This document shows, piece after piece, positions 31,406 through 40,940 of a stretch of DNA of 51,560 nucleotides (its first letter is position 1; every line of letters starts with the position of its first letter). The stretch covers positions 1-51,560 of the forward strand of contig CAYNFS010000009.1 of NCBI GenBank assembly GCA_964396685.1. The letters are read 5' to 3'. The translations under genes and the position numbers were made by a program. This stretch comes from CAYNFS01 sp964396685 (GTDB lineage Bacteria > Patescibacteriota > Doudnabacteria > UBA920 > 2-01-FULL-46-14). The notes beneath the pieces are model-generated. The model searched no databases. It was not told where the DNA came from and saw only the letters and a list, made by a program, of their open reading frames with translations.

Positions 31406-32650
31406 ATGTTAGACATAAAATTTATCCGTGAAAATCTCGGAACAGTCAAAAAATCCGTCAAAGACCGACGGATGAAAGTGGATTTGGACCGACTTTTGGA
31501 ATTGGATAAGCAGCGCCGGCAACTGCAGGTCCAGATTGATGAGTTGAGGTCAGCGCGCAAAAAAGGCTCCGCGAGCAAGCCCTCGCGAGACGATATCCAA
31601 AAAATGCGGATCGTGGGCGACGAAATAAAAAAGTTTGAGCAAGAACATGCCGCCATCGAGAAAGAATACGCAAAGCTTTTGATGCAAGTTCCCAATCTTA
31701 TTCATCCCGACGTGCCGAGAGGGGAGGAGAGCGATTTCAAGGTTTTGGAGACGGTTGGTAAGCCCCCCCAATTTGATTTTAAAGCCAAAGATCACGAAGA
31801 GCTTATGACGAAGCTTGGGATTTTAGATTTCGAAAGGGGGGCAAAAGTGGCGGGTGCCAAGTTTCATTTTGCGAAAGGAGATCTAGTGAGATTAAATCAA
31901 GCGTTAATAAATTACGGAATAGACAGCGTGACCAAGCACGGTTATATCTTGATGGAGACGCCGGATATTGCCAAAGACGAAATTTTGGCCGGCATTGGCT
32001 TCAATCCCCGCGGTCCCGAGACCCAAGTTTATTCGATCGAAGGCACTAATCTTTCATTGATCGGTACGGCCGAAATAACCATGGGCGGGTATCACGCCGA
32101 CGAAGTTTTGGACTTATCCAAAGGGCCGAAAAAATATGCCGCGCTTTCCCACTGTTTCCGCACCGAGGCCGGCTCCTACGGGCGCGAGGCCAAAGGGCTT
32201 TATCGCGTGCACCAGTTTACCAAGCTTGAGATGTTTGTGTATTGCCGGCCTCAAGACAGCGAGAAGATGCATCGCGAATTGCTTAATATAGAAAAAGAAA
32301 TTGTGGATGGTTTGGGCTTGGCTTACCGGGTCATCGATTGCGCAAGCGCCGATTTGGGAGCGCCAGCTTACCGCAAATTTGACATCGAAGCTTGGATGGC
32401 GATGAAAAACGGCTACGGCGAGATCACCAGCACGAGCAACACTACTGATTATCAGGCGAGAAGACTTAATATTAAATACCGTAAACCTGGCGGTACCGCC
32501 GGATTCGTGCATACTCTAAACGGCACGGCGGTGGTCACCAGCCGTTTGCCAATCGCCATTTTTGAGCAATTTCAGCAAAAAGACGGTTCAGTCAAAATTC
32601 CCGAGGTATTGCAAAAATTCATGGGTAAAGATAAACTTATGCCAAGATGA
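31406..32650 (+). CDS. serS: Seryl-tRNA synthetase
   Basis: 414 residues. The N-terminal antiparallel coiled coil (about 28-100) binds the tRNA(Ser) variable arm; the class II core has motif 2 CFRTEAGSYGREAKGLYRVH and motif 3 LNGTAVVTSRLPIAIFE. Full length. The 29-bp gap upstream consists of ATTCGTA repeats. It overlaps the hydrolase gene by 4 bp. Confidence 0.97.
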   Translation: MLDIKFIRENLGTVKKSVKDRRMKVDLDRLLELDKQRRQLQVQIDELRSARKKGSASKPSRDDIQKMRIVGDEIKKFEQEHAAIEKEYAKLLMQVPNLIHPDVPRGEESDFKVLETVGKPPQFDFKAKDHEELMTKLGILDFERGAKVAGAKFHFAKGDLVRLNQALINYGIDSVTKHGYILMETPDIAKDEILAGIGFNPRGPETQVYSIEGTNLSLIGTAEITMGGYHADEVLDLSKGPKKYAALSHCFRTEAGSYGREAKGLYRVHQFTKLEMFVYCRPQDSEKMHRELLNIEKEIVDGLGLAYRVIDCASADLGAPAYRKFDIEAWMAMKNGYGEITSTSNTTDYQARRLNIKYRKPGGTAGFVHTLNGTAVVTSRLPIAIFEQFQQKDGSVKIPEVLQKFMGKDKLMPR

Positions 32651-33423
32651 GAGAAAAAAAGATAATTGTCAATGACCTTCTCATAAATTACTATATCACC
32701 GAGAATTCGGGAGAGGCCGTGCAAACGGCCGTTTTTTTACACGGTTGGCGCACAAACGGCATGATCTGGCTCCCCGTTGTGAAGCTTTTGCAGGGACTAA
32801 GTTACAGGATTTATTGCCTAGATCTTCCCGGCTTTGGCAAATCTCAAACCCCGCCTGCGGCTTGGTATGCAGGTGATTACAGCCTGGTCGTCAAGGATTT
32901 TATCGAAAAGTTAGAGCTGAAAGATGTTGTACTCGTCGGTCATTCTTTTGGCGGACGGGTGGCGATCAGGCTTGCGGCCGATTTTCCCAGCTTCGTCAAA
33001 AAATTGATTCTGGTTGACAGCAGCGGACTGCGCCTCGATCCATACAAGAGAAAAGCAATCACTAGATTTGCCAAAATTTTGCGTCCCGCCTTTGCCCTGC
33101 CGCTTCTTAAAGCTTTGCGTCCGAGGATTTACCATATGCTGGGGGCCGAGGATTATCTGGCAACCCCCGAGCTGAAATCCACTTTTATCAACATTATCGA
33201 AGAAGATTTGACAGACGCGCTTCCCAAAATCAACCACAAAACTTTAATCGTTTGGGGCGGGCAGGACCGGGAAGCGCCTCTTCGGGCGGGGCAGATTATG
33301 CAGAACCTAATCCCGAACGCCTCCCTGATGATTTTTCCCAAAGCCGGACATTTTTGTTTTATGGACGAACCGGAAGAATTCGTAAAAGTTTTAGATAAGT
33401 TTGTAAGAGATGAATCCGTTTAG
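32647..33423 (+). CDS. Alpha/beta hydrolase
   Basis: 258 residues. FLHGWRTNGMIW gives the oxyanion turn (HGW), nucleophile Ser in VGHSFGG (about residues 97-103), a late Asp near VWGGQDREAP and the final His in KAGHFCFMDEPEEF, completing the triad. It belongs to the small esterase/lipase group; substrate unknown. It overlaps serS by 4 bp and murF by 14 bp. Confidence 0.9.
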   Translation: MREKKIIVNDLLINYYITENSGEAVQTAVFLHGWRTNGMIWLPVVKLLQGLSYRIYCLDLPGFGKSQTPPAAWYAGDYSLVVKDFIEKLELKDVVLVGHSFGGRVAIRLAADFPSFVKKLILVDSSGLRLDPYKRKAITRFAKILRPAFALPLLKALRPRIYHMLGAEDYLATPELKSTFINIIEEDLTDALPKINHKTLIVWGGQDREAPLRAGQIMQNLIPNASLMIFPKAGHFCFMDEPEEFVKVLDKFVRDESV

Positions 33424-34804
33424 AGCCGTTCAGCATCAATTGTATCTCCTGCAGCTTGAGAACTATAATCTGGCCAGATTTTTACGGCTAATCCGACTGA
33501 ATTCCGTTATACCCAGAATAGTTCCTCGCAAGCCCTTGGTATGGACATTGAAACTTAGGGCGGTTTTTGTGCTTGCTTTGATCCTCAAGATTGCAGTTGC
33601 GGCGCTCCTTGCTTCGCTCTTCACTGGCACTCTGGCCGTCATTGTTTTTCTGGCGGCCGTTTTTGTTTTTTCAGTTTCCTTTTTTGTGTTTTTAGTTTTG
33701 GCAACGGTTTTGCTTTGGCCGGCAGATTTTATATTAAAATTTTTGATAATTTCTGCGGCAAGGAGAAAAATTTCCAAATTTCCCAATTTGAAAATCATCG
33801 GCATTACCGGCTCTTACGGCAAAACCACCACGAAAGAATCTCTGGCCGCAATTTTGGCGCAAAAATACAAAATTCTCAAAACGCCCGAGAATATTAATAC
33901 TCCGGTTGGAGTGGCGAGACTGGTTTTAAAAAATCTCCGTCCGGATACCCAGATTTTTATCGTGGAAATGGGCGCCTACAAAAGAGGAGACATACGCGCT
34001 TTGTGCAAAATTACGAGACCGGCTGTCGCAGTGCTTACGGGTATAAACGAAGCGCATTTGGAAAGATTTGGCAGTTTGGAAAATACTCTCAAAGCAAAAT
34101 TTGAAATCGTCGAAAATGCCTTGCCCGACGGAATGGTCGTTTTAAACGGCGACGACCGGCTTGTTATGCAGAATTACCAAAAGTACGGTTTAGGCCGGAA
34201 GGTTTTTTTCTACAAATGCGGCGATATCGGAGATTCCAAATTCAATGAAGATGGTTCGGGGACAGAAATCCGAGGAGTTAAAATCCCCATATTGGGCGAG
34301 TATATTTTGGGTGTGGTATCGGCGTGTGTTATAATTTCCAAGCAGCTTGGCTTGACCGATCGGGAAATTGAAGCTGGGATGAGGGAAATCAAGCCCGTGC
34401 CTCATCGGCTGCAGGTTTTGCCAAGCGCTACCCCGGGTATTCTGGTTGTTGACGATAGCTATAACGGCAATCCGGACGGGGCCAGAGAAGCCATAAAAGT
34501 TCTGGCAAAATTCAAGGCCAGAAGGAAAATTTACATAACTCCGGGGTTGGTGGAGATGGGGCAGAGAGTTTACGAAGTACACCGCGAGATCGGAAGACAG
34601 CTAGTCCAGGTTGCGGATGTAGTAATTTTGATCAGAAACAGCGTGTCTTACCTCATCGCCGAAGGAATTTTATGCGCGCCGGAAGGCTATCCGCAAATTT
34701 TCTGGTACAAAGACGCCAAAGCCGCCCATGCCGCCCTGCCCCAAATCCTGAAGTCAGGCGACGTTGTGCTTTTCCAAAACGACTGGCCAGACAATTATCT
34801 ATGA
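33410..34804 (+). CDS. murF: MurF-like ligase with an N-terminal membrane domain
   Basis: 464 residues. The first 110 residues contain three to four hydrophobic segments (about 48-115) instead of the standard MurF substrate-binding domain. The ATPase core follows: P-loop GITGSYGKTTTKES near 129, then NTPVGVAR, EMGAYKRGDI, INEAHLERFGS and the ligase C-domain with VVDDSYNGNPDGAREAIKVL. MurF adds D-Ala-D-Ala to the UDP-MurNAc peptide. Adjacent alr and ddl supply that dipeptide. The membrane anchor is unusual compared with E. coli and could hold the enzyme at the site of lipid I synthesis. Confidence 0.88.
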   Translation: MNPFRAVQHQLYLLQLENYNLARFLRLIRLNSVIPRIVPRKPLVWTLKLRAVFVLALILKIAVAALLASLFTGTLAVIVFLAAVFVFSVSFFVFLVLATVLLWPADFILKFLIISAARRKISKFPNLKIIGITGSYGKTTTKESLAAILAQKYKILKTPENINTPVGVARLVLKNLRPDTQIFIVEMGAYKRGDIRALCKITRPAVAVLTGINEAHLERFGSLENTLKAKFEIVENALPDGMVVLNGDDRLVMQNYQKYGLGRKVFFYKCGDIGDSKFNEDGSGTEIRGVKIPILGEYILGVVSACVIISKQLGLTDREIEAGMREIKPVPHRLQVLPSATPGILVVDDSYNGNPDGAREAIKVLAKFKARRKIYITPGLVEMGQRVYEVHREIGRQLVQVADVVILIRNSVSYLIAEGILCAPEGYPQIFWYKDAKAAHAALPQILKSGDVVLFQNDWPDNYL

Positions 34805-34819
34805 TTTTTTGAATTTAGA

Positions 34820-35974
34820 ATGCTGAATTTAGAATTTGGAAAAAAGATTGTAAGCCGTTTAAGGATGCCGAGGGTAAAATACGAGCCCCTGGTCAAAGTT
34901 TTGGTTTCAAAAGATGCGATTTTGCATAACTACCGGGTTTTCAAAAACAAATATCAAAAACTGGAATTTGCGCCGGTACTAAAGAGCAACGCTTACGGGC
35001 ATGGCCTTGTCGAGACCGCGTCGATTTTAGATTCTCTTCACCCTCCTTTTATGGCAGTTGATTCCTTTTTCGAGGCACTTGTTTTGCGACGGGCCGCAAT
35101 CAAGTCCCCCATCCTAATTTTGGGGCATGTCCAGGAGGAGCTTTACCGCAAGAAAACCCTCAAGAATCTGGTTTTTGGTATCCTCGATCTTGAAAATTTG
35201 GCAAACATAGCCAAAACACTTTCCTTGCCTTTGCGGTTCCATCTCAAAGTTGATACCGGGATGAACAGGCAAGGAGTTGCGCTTTCTAAGCTTGACGAAG
35301 CAATTGCGTTGATCAAAAACAATCAAGATGTAATTTTGGAGGGTTTCTTTACGCATTTTGCTGACGCGGATAACGAAGACCGAAGCCGCACAAAAAAACA
35401 GATTGAAGCTTGGAATGGCGCGGTGAAAAAAATCCGCGCTGGTTTTCCTGGCATCAAATATTTTCACGCAACCGCCACAGCCGGGGTTTATTATTCGAAC
35501 GAGGTTGATGCGAATGTCAGCCGCCTAGGACTGGGTCTTTTTGGCATAAATCCCTCGCCATTTGATAAAATATACCTAAAGCCGGCGTTAAGCTTAACTT
35601 CGATCATAAGTTTAGTGAAAGATATCGCTGCTGGCGAGCGGGTTGGCTATGGCGGCACCTTTGAGGCGAAGGAGCCTATGAAGATTGCCACAATCCCTGC
35701 CGGCTACAACGAAGGTGTGGATTTAAGGCTTTCCAGCCAAGGGCAAGTCTTGGTAGGCAAAACTTTATGTCCCATAATCGGACGGGTAAGCATGAATATT
35801 ACAACGATTGACATAACTAAAATGCCGGAAAGCAAGCTTGGTCAGGAAGTGATTTTGATCAGTTCTGATCCTATGATGCCAAACAGTGTTGAGAACATTG
35901 CCAAGCTTTGTAATGCCATACCTTATGAAATTTTGGTTCGCATTCCTTCTAATTTGAGGAGAGAGGTAATTTAG
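34820..35974 (+). CDS. alr: Alanine racemase
   Basis: 384 residues. PLP lysine Lys55 in VLKSNAYGHG, catalytic Tyr at about 277 in RVGYGGTF, and SRLGLGLFGINPS are diagnostic. It makes D-alanine for peptidoglycan. It lies between murF and ddl, a logical pathway cluster. The start is ATG 34820; ATG 34865 (MPRVKYEP) is an alternative close to the usual family start. Confidence 0.96.
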   Translation: MLNLEFGKKIVSRLRMPRVKYEPLVKVLVSKDAILHNYRVFKNKYQKLEFAPVLKSNAYGHGLVETASILDSLHPPFMAVDSFFEALVLRRAAIKSPILILGHVQEELYRKKTLKNLVFGILDLENLANIAKTLSLPLRFHLKVDTGMNRQGVALSKLDEAIALIKNNQDVILEGFFTHFADADNEDRSRTKKQIEAWNGAVKKIRAGFPGIKYFHATATAGVYYSNEVDANVSRLGLGLFGINPSPFDKIYLKPALSLTSIISLVKDIAAGERVGYGGTFEAKEPMKIATIPAGYNEGVDLRLSSQGQVLVGKTLCPIIGRVSMNITTIDITKMPESKLGQEVILISSDPMMPNSVENIAKLCNAIPYEILVRIPSNLRREVI

Positions 35975-35978
35975 AGAT

Positions 35979-37160
35979 ATGAAACCGACAATTGGCGTTT
36001 TTTTTGGCAGCCGCAGTCCCGAGCACGATATTTCCATCATCACGGCCCAGATGATTATCGCCGGCCTTCAGGGCATGGATTATCCCGTGGCACCCGTGTA
36101 TCTAAGCAAGAGGGGGGAGTGGCTTTTGGGTGAGGGTCTAGGCGAGCTTAAGACTTTCACGCAACCGGGAAGAGAAATCAACCGCGAGGACTATGAGAAT
36201 TACAATTTGGATTTGAAAGAATCGCGCGGCAGGCTGGTTTTTAAGAAAAAAGGGTTTACTGCTCAAACTTTCGCGGTAGATCTGGCCTTTCCCGCCTTTC
36301 ATGGCTCATACGGAGAGGATGGCACGATCCAGGGAATGTTTGAGATATTCGGTCTGCCTTATGTAGGCTGCGGTGTGGCCTCCTCCGCCATCACGATGGA
36401 CAAGATTTTAACCAAACAATTTTACCAAGAAGCAAGCATTCCGACGGTGGATTTTTGCCATTTTACAAAGACCGACTGGGAGCAGGATGGTGAGGGGGTT
36501 ATTAACAATATTGAAAAAAAGATAAGATATCCTGTGATTGTCAAGCCTGCGAGCCTTGGTTCTTCCATCGGCATTGCCAAAGTCAAAGAAAGACGGGAGC
36601 TCAAATTTGCTATTGAGGTGGCTCTTCATTACGGCGAGCGGTTTTTGGCCGAAGTAAGCGTGGAAAATCTCATGGATTTGACCGTAGCGGTTTTGGGTAA
36701 TGACAAGCCGCAGGCATCGCTTGTTCAAGAATCGGTTTTTGGCGACGAAGTCTTTTCTTACGAGGACAAATATCTAAATGATGGCGGGGCCCAGCTTGGC
36801 AAAGCGCAAGGCAATGTCATCATTCCCGCAAGATTGCCTGACAAGATATTGACAGAGGTTCAAGGTTCAGCACTGCGGATTTTCAAACTTTTCGGCTGTT
36901 CGGGGATTGCCCGCGTCGATTTTCTTTATGACAAGAAAGCCAAAAAATACTACGCCAACGAAGTCAACACTCTTCCCGGCACGCTTTATCACCATCTTTG
37001 GAAGGCAAGCGGAATAGAGCTTCCTGAACTTCTGGAAAAACTTATTGATTTGGCTATCGAACGCCACCGGGCGAAACGAAAAGTTACCTTGATATTCGAA
37101 TCAGATGTCCTGCGGCGGGCGCACTCGCAAAAATTGGGGCTTAAAAGACAAAAAGAATGA
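35979..37160 (+). CDS. ddl: D-alanine--D-alanine ligase
   Basis: 393 residues. VFFGSRSPEHDISIITA (N-terminal), HGSYGEDGTIQGMFEIFGLP, VKPASLGSSIGIAKV (ATP-grasp) and the metal-binding YYANEVNTLPGTLYHHLWKA mark the enzyme. Length is near the upper normal range; the last 20 residues are a basic tail. It ligates D-Ala made by Alr and feeds MurF. Its stop overlaps ftsQ by 4 bp. Confidence 0.96.
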   Translation: MKPTIGVFFGSRSPEHDISIITAQMIIAGLQGMDYPVAPVYLSKRGEWLLGEGLGELKTFTQPGREINREDYENYNLDLKESRGRLVFKKKGFTAQTFAVDLAFPAFHGSYGEDGTIQGMFEIFGLPYVGCGVASSAITMDKILTKQFYQEASIPTVDFCHFTKTDWEQDGEGVINNIEKKIRYPVIVKPASLGSSIGIAKVKERRELKFAIEVALHYGERFLAEVSVENLMDLTVAVLGNDKPQASLVQESVFGDEVFSYEDKYLNDGGAQLGKAQGNVIIPARLPDKILTEVQGSALRIFKLFGCSGIARVDFLYDKKAKKYYANEVNTLPGTLYHHLWKASGIELPELLEKLIDLAIERHRAKRKVTLIFESDVLRRAHSQKLGLKRQKE

Positions 37161-38050
37161 TTGACAGCCGTTTCGGAAGCCCCAAATTCAAAGACAAACT
37201 GGCCAAAGCCCGTAACTATCAGCGCAACGACCCCGCTTTGTTTAAACGTTCTAAATTTCTTTTTTTCTTTTTGGGGATTTTGCTTTTGGCCATTGCGTAC
37301 TACCTTGCCTTATCGCCGAGGTTTCTGGTAAAAAGCGTCAAGTTTGCTCCTCAAGGGCTTAATTCGGAGCTCGTGGCCGATGCCTTGAAAAAAATGTCAG
37401 GCAAGCGTGTTTACCTCATCCCAAGCAGTCATATTTTGCTGCTGACCCGCCAGCGTTTCCAAAAGGAATTGCAGACAGAGTTTCCCGAAATCAGAAAAAT
37501 TACGAGTTTCAAAAGACTCCCCCCCGACAGAATAGAAGCGTCTTTGGAGTTGAGAGAAGCCTCATACATTTGGCAGAGCGGCGAGGACTATTATCTTTTG
37601 GATCAGGACGGAGTGGTTTTTCAAAAGCTTTTAAATTACGAGCCTTTAGCCTATTCCGAGACATTGATTGTCGACAGGACATTGCAACCGGTCACAGTGG
37701 GGGAGACTTTGGACGTTCAAATGATTTTAGAGTTTATTAATCTGGCCCAAGAACTGGCACCTCAAGAGGTCCCGGAAGTCGGCCTTTTAAGTTTTTCCGT
37801 GCCGAGTGTTAAAAGCCTGGATATTTTTGCCAAAACCTCTGTCGGATTTGAGGTATATTTTGATTTGGAGCGGAGTGTCAAAGCCCAGCTTAAAAATTTG
37901 GCCCTTCTTTTGCGGCAGGAAATCAAACCCGAGACTTGGAGTGGACTCTCCTACATAGACTTGCGTCTTCCCAATCTCGCGTATTATTGTTATAAAGATG
38001 CGCCATGCGCGCCGGAATCCCAATCAATAACCAATAATAATAATCAATAA
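37157..38050 (+). CDS. ftsQ: FtsQ/DivIB-like division protein
   Basis: 297 residues. A basic cytoplasmic N-terminus, one membrane segment (about 34-52), a POTRA-like domain starting FLVKSVKFAPQGLNSELVAD (about 56-130) and a beta domain with YLLDQDGVVFQ (about 153-163). Sequence similarity within FtsQ is low; topology, the POTRA pattern and the position after ddl, as in dcw clusters, support the call. It organises divisome assembly with FtsB/FtsL. Confidence 0.82.
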   Translation: MIDSRFGSPKFKDKLAKARNYQRNDPALFKRSKFLFFFLGILLLAIAYYLALSPRFLVKSVKFAPQGLNSELVADALKKMSGKRVYLIPSSHILLLTRQRFQKELQTEFPEIRKITSFKRLPPDRIEASLELREASYIWQSGEDYYLLDQDGVVFQKLLNYEPLAYSETLIVDRTLQPVTVGETLDVQMILEFINLAQELAPQEVPEVGLLSFSVPSVKSLDIFAKTSVGFEVYFDLERSVKAQLKNLALLLRQEIKPETWSGLSYIDLRLPNLAYYCYKDAPCAPESQSITNNNNQ

Positions 38051-38052
38051 TC

Positions 38053-38739
38053 ATGGAAAAAAATTATATTGTTTCTGTCGGCGGTTCTTTGATTGCGCCG
38101 GATAGTATTGACTTGGCATTCTTAAAGAAATTTAAGGACGTTGTCTCGAAAGCCGTCAAGAGGGGCGGGAGATTTTTTATCGTTCCCGGCGGCGGCAGGA
38201 CTTGCCGTAACTACCAAAAGATTGCTCGGACATTAAATCCGGATATCTCCGATAAGGCTTTGGATTGGATTGGGATTTACGCCAATCGTCTGCACTCTTT
38301 TTTACTGCTTGGAATTTTTGAAAAACATGCCTATCCGGAAGTGGTGATGCCGGAAAAAATCCCGCAAAAGTTTAGGGGGAGAATTCTCGTGACTGCCGGA
38401 GGGGTTAAGCCTGGGTGGACTTCGGATTCCACCAGTCTGTATTTTGCCCAAAAATTCGGCGTGAAAACGATCGTAAATCTGACCAATGTCGATGGTGTTT
38501 TTGACAAAGATCCAAAAAGATACAAAAAAGTCAAACTGATCCACTGGCTGACCTGGAGGCAATTCCGACTGCAATTCGGCAAATCTCACAAACCCGGCCA
38601 GCATCAGCCTTTTGATTCGGTAGCCGCTCGCGTTGCCGAAAGATCAAAAATCAGGGTCGTTATCCTCAACGGCCGCAAGCTGGAGAATTTTATGCGATTT
38701 CTATCTGGTAAATCATTCAGAGGCACGATCATTGAGTGA
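38053..38739 (+). CDS. Amino-acid-kinase-family UMP kinase-like protein
   Basis: 228 residues. VSVGGSLIAP (N-terminal phosphate loop), FFIVPGGGRTCRNYQ, TSDSTSLYFAQ and NLTNVDGVFDKDPKRYKKVK fit the AAK fold of UMP kinases, closer to the archaeal-type short form than to E. coli PyrH. If so it makes UDP, also needed for UDP-GlcNAc. Another AAK member cannot be excluded. Confidence 0.8.
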   Translation: MEKNYIVSVGGSLIAPDSIDLAFLKKFKDVVSKAVKRGGRFFIVPGGGRTCRNYQKIARTLNPDISDKALDWIGIYANRLHSFLLLGIFEKHAYPEVVMPEKIPQKFRGRILVTAGGVKPGWTSDSTSLYFAQKFGVKTIVNLTNVDGVFDKDPKRYKKVKLIHWLTWRQFRLQFGKSHKPGQHQPFDSVAARVAERSKIRVVILNGRKLENFMRFLSGKSFRGTIIE

Positions 38740-38743
38740 TTTA

Positions 38744-38770
38744 AGATTGCTTCGCCTCGCTCGCAATGAC
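38744..38770. repeat. Half copy of palindromic family A
   Basis: AGATTGCTTCGC followed by CTCGCTCGCAATGAC: only the right arm of the family A element. It lies 4 bp after the UMP-kinase-like gene, near the convergent gene end. Confidence 0.8.
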
Positions 38771-38783
38771 AACGCATTGCAAT

Positions 38784-40580
38784 CTATTTTGTTTTATATA
38801 AATAAATCGAATATCCGATTTTGGCAACCGGCTCTTGGGATCTAAGCCAGGCATAGCCTTCATCCCCGCGCCGGGGCGCCCACCAGAGGTCATTCATGAG
38901 AAAAGTTTCGGAAACGGCTATGTAATTGGTCGGAGGCCTGCCTGACTCCGCGTGCCATTCCAGATATTTTGAGTTAGCGCAGTCATAGCTTGGAGGGATT
39001 CTCTCACAAAAGTAATATTTAGGATCGCCGCCGCCAAAGTAGTCCACGGCAATTTTTTTGATTTCCGGATTGGCTTTGACATAATAGGCCAAACGTTTCA
39101 AATCCTGCCCCCAGTCAACGTTTGAGTCTGTCACATATTTGTAAGCGTTGCCCGGGCCGCCAATAATTTCGTTAAAATAGGCAATATAGTTTGGAAAAAT
39201 CGTGAAATTGGCAAGGCCGTACCAAACGAGCAAAATCGCCAAAAGAGCCGCATAGCCGATTTTGACGTCAGGATTTTTCGCTTCTTTTATCCAGTCAATA
39301 GTTTCTTTGGCAATTAGCGCGAAGACAATCGGGATTATCGGAAAAAGATGTCTTATTCCCAAATTAAGATTGCCGGTGACGGAAAGGTAGCTGTAAAAAA
39401 CGATAAATAAGATGAAGGCAAGTTCTATGAAATTTGTCCGCGCGTAGGCCGCAAACTTCGTCCAAATCCGAAGCGGCGTTTTGCGAAAATATCTCGCAAG
39501 CCCCGAGATGAGCGTCAAAAACGCCAAAAACAAAATCGGCACGGGAGTTTTGATCAGATAAGTTACTGGGAAATACATTAAAAAGCTTTGGTTGGTGACT
39601 TGCCCCAAAAAGTAAGTGGTATTCCCGCCCTGCACGCGATTTAGAACCATGACCACGCCCAGAATGTACTGCACGATTGACTTCATCAAAGGCAGGTCGT
39701 TGAGTTTGGCAAGAAGGACCGCCGCTTTTTGCCCCAGTCCCCATTTCAGAGAATCAGCGATCAAATTGTCCTGCACCTCAAGCGGCATATTCCAGGTATG
39801 GGGGATGTAAAAGATCCAAATCATGAAAAAGCTTATTACGAAAATGAAAATCAGCCCCGGAACATAGATTTTCAGGCGCTTCTGCCAGGTCGCGGGTTTG
39901 TTCCAAGCCGCAATTACGATTAGTGTTAAAAAGATAAAGAACGGGTACATAATCACGGCCGAGAATTTGGCAAGCTGCATCAGTGCAAAGAAAAGCGTGG
40001 CCAGCCAGAGATTTTTTGTACTGGGATTCTCAAGGTAAGCAAAAAACGAGATTAGAGCAAAAAACATGAAAGCGGCAATCCCTAGATCAGTCGTGACAAG
40101 CCTCGCGTGCGCAAGAAGATTGGGCGAAAGCGCGTAGAAGAAAAGTGCCAAAAGTCCAACCTTGAGCCCGTAGCGTTTCCGGCAAAAACGATAAAGAACA
40201 GAGCCAAAAACCAGTGCCAGAAGCAGAATGGGCAAGCGCGAAAAAAACAAAATTTTGTCTGCGTCGTTGCCGATACGGTAAATAAAATGCCACCCGGTTT
40301 CCCATTGGCCGTTTGATTCAGTGGTCCAAGCCGGGATATCAAGCGGGAACTTGGGATCAAAAAGCAAAAGCGGGAGCGCCGCCAAATCTTTGATGAGCGG
40401 CGGGTGCTCGGGGTTGAGCCGGTAATCGCCAAATTTTAGATACGAGTAACCGGCCGGGATATGGGCAACTTCGTCAACAATTCCCGCATCAGAGGCCATG
40501 CTCAAAACTCCCAAAGCCAGCATGAGACCTAACAAAAAAACCACAATGAATTTGTGATGTTGTTCAAGGAATTTGCTCAT
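38784..40580 (-). CDS. GT-C-type membrane glycosyltransferase (GT39/ArnT-like)
   Basis: 598 residues with about 10-12 membrane segments. The first loop carries the acidic pair Asp36-Glu37 (GIVDEVAHIPAGYSYLK), the metal/donor site of GT-C enzymes using polyprenyl-phosphate sugars; HPPLIKDLAALPLLL and GIRHLFPIIPI follow the PMT/ArnT pattern. A C-terminal soluble part (about 490-598, DSNVDWGQDLKRL) is conserved in this subgroup. It probably transfers sugars to proteins or lipids on the outer face. It is divergent from the gene at 40602 with 21 bp between starts. Confidence 0.82.
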   Translation of the reverse strand: MSKFLEQHHKFIVVFLLGLMLALGVLSMASDAGIVDEVAHIPAGYSYLKFGDYRLNPEHPPLIKDLAALPLLLFDPKFPLDIPAWTTESNGQWETGWHFIYRIGNDADKILFFSRLPILLLALVFGSVLYRFCRKRYGLKVGLLALFFYALSPNLLAHARLVTTDLGIAAFMFFALISFFAYLENPSTKNLWLATLFFALMQLAKFSAVIMYPFFIFLTLIVIAAWNKPATWQKRLKIYVPGLIFIFVISFFMIWIFYIPHTWNMPLEVQDNLIADSLKWGLGQKAAVLLAKLNDLPLMKSIVQYILGVVMVLNRVQGGNTTYFLGQVTNQSFLMYFPVTYLIKTPVPILFLAFLTLISGLARYFRKTPLRIWTKFAAYARTNFIELAFILFIVFYSYLSVTGNLNLGIRHLFPIIPIVFALIAKETIDWIKEAKNPDVKIGYAALLAILLVWYGLANFTIFPNYIAYFNEIIGGPGNAYKYVTDSNVDWGQDLKRLAYYVKANPEIKKIAVDYFGGGDPKYYFCERIPPSYDCANSKYLEWHAESGRPPTNYIAVSETFLMNDLWWAPRRGDEGYAWLRSQEPVAKIGYSIYLYKTK

Positions 40581-40588
40581 GGTATACT
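40560..40588 (+). promoter_or_regulatory. Promoter of the small membrane protein gene
   Basis: TTGTTC (40560-40565), 17 bp and TATACT (40583-40588). The predicted start at about 40595 is 7 bp before ATG 40602. It overlaps the start of the divergent glycosyltransferase gene. Confidence 0.5.
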
Positions 40589-40601
40589 AAAGGCCACAAA
40601 T

Positions 40602-40925
40602 ATGTTTCGCGACAGATTAATTTTGGTTTCGTTTGGGGTAAGTTTGGCTGTAAACATTATACTATGGATTATGGTTGCGGGCAAATTCGGCTGGTCTTCC
40701 GAGCCCGTTCCTTTGCATTTTAATGTCGTCTACGGCATTGATCTCGTCGGAAGCTCAAGGAACCTTTATCAGATTCCGGCGGCAGGGCTGGTGATTTTTT
40801 TGGTGAATTTTTGGCTCGCGCGCGCTGTCTTTTCCAAAGAAAAACTGCTTGTTTACTTTTTGGGATTTGGCACTCTGGTCATCCAGGCGATTTTTTTATT
40901 GGCATTGATTGCGTTATTTTTTTAA
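40602..40925 (+). CDS. Small three-helix membrane protein
   Basis: 107 residues from ATG 40602 (MFRDRLILVSFGV); longer starts would run into the divergent gene. There are three membrane segments. The loop PVPLHFNVVYGIDLVGSSRN faintly resembles DUF1648-type loops (P-x-H-F-N-x-x-G). Function unknown. It sits 15 bp before the GT2 gene and is probably co-transcribed with it. Confidence 0.7.
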   Translation: MFRDRLILVSFGVSLAVNIILWIMVAGKFGWSSEPVPLHFNVVYGIDLVGSSRNLYQIPAAGLVIFLVNFWLARAVFSKEKLLVYFLGFGTLVIQAIFLLALIALFF

Positions 40926-40940
40926 CCGGTTGAGCAAATA

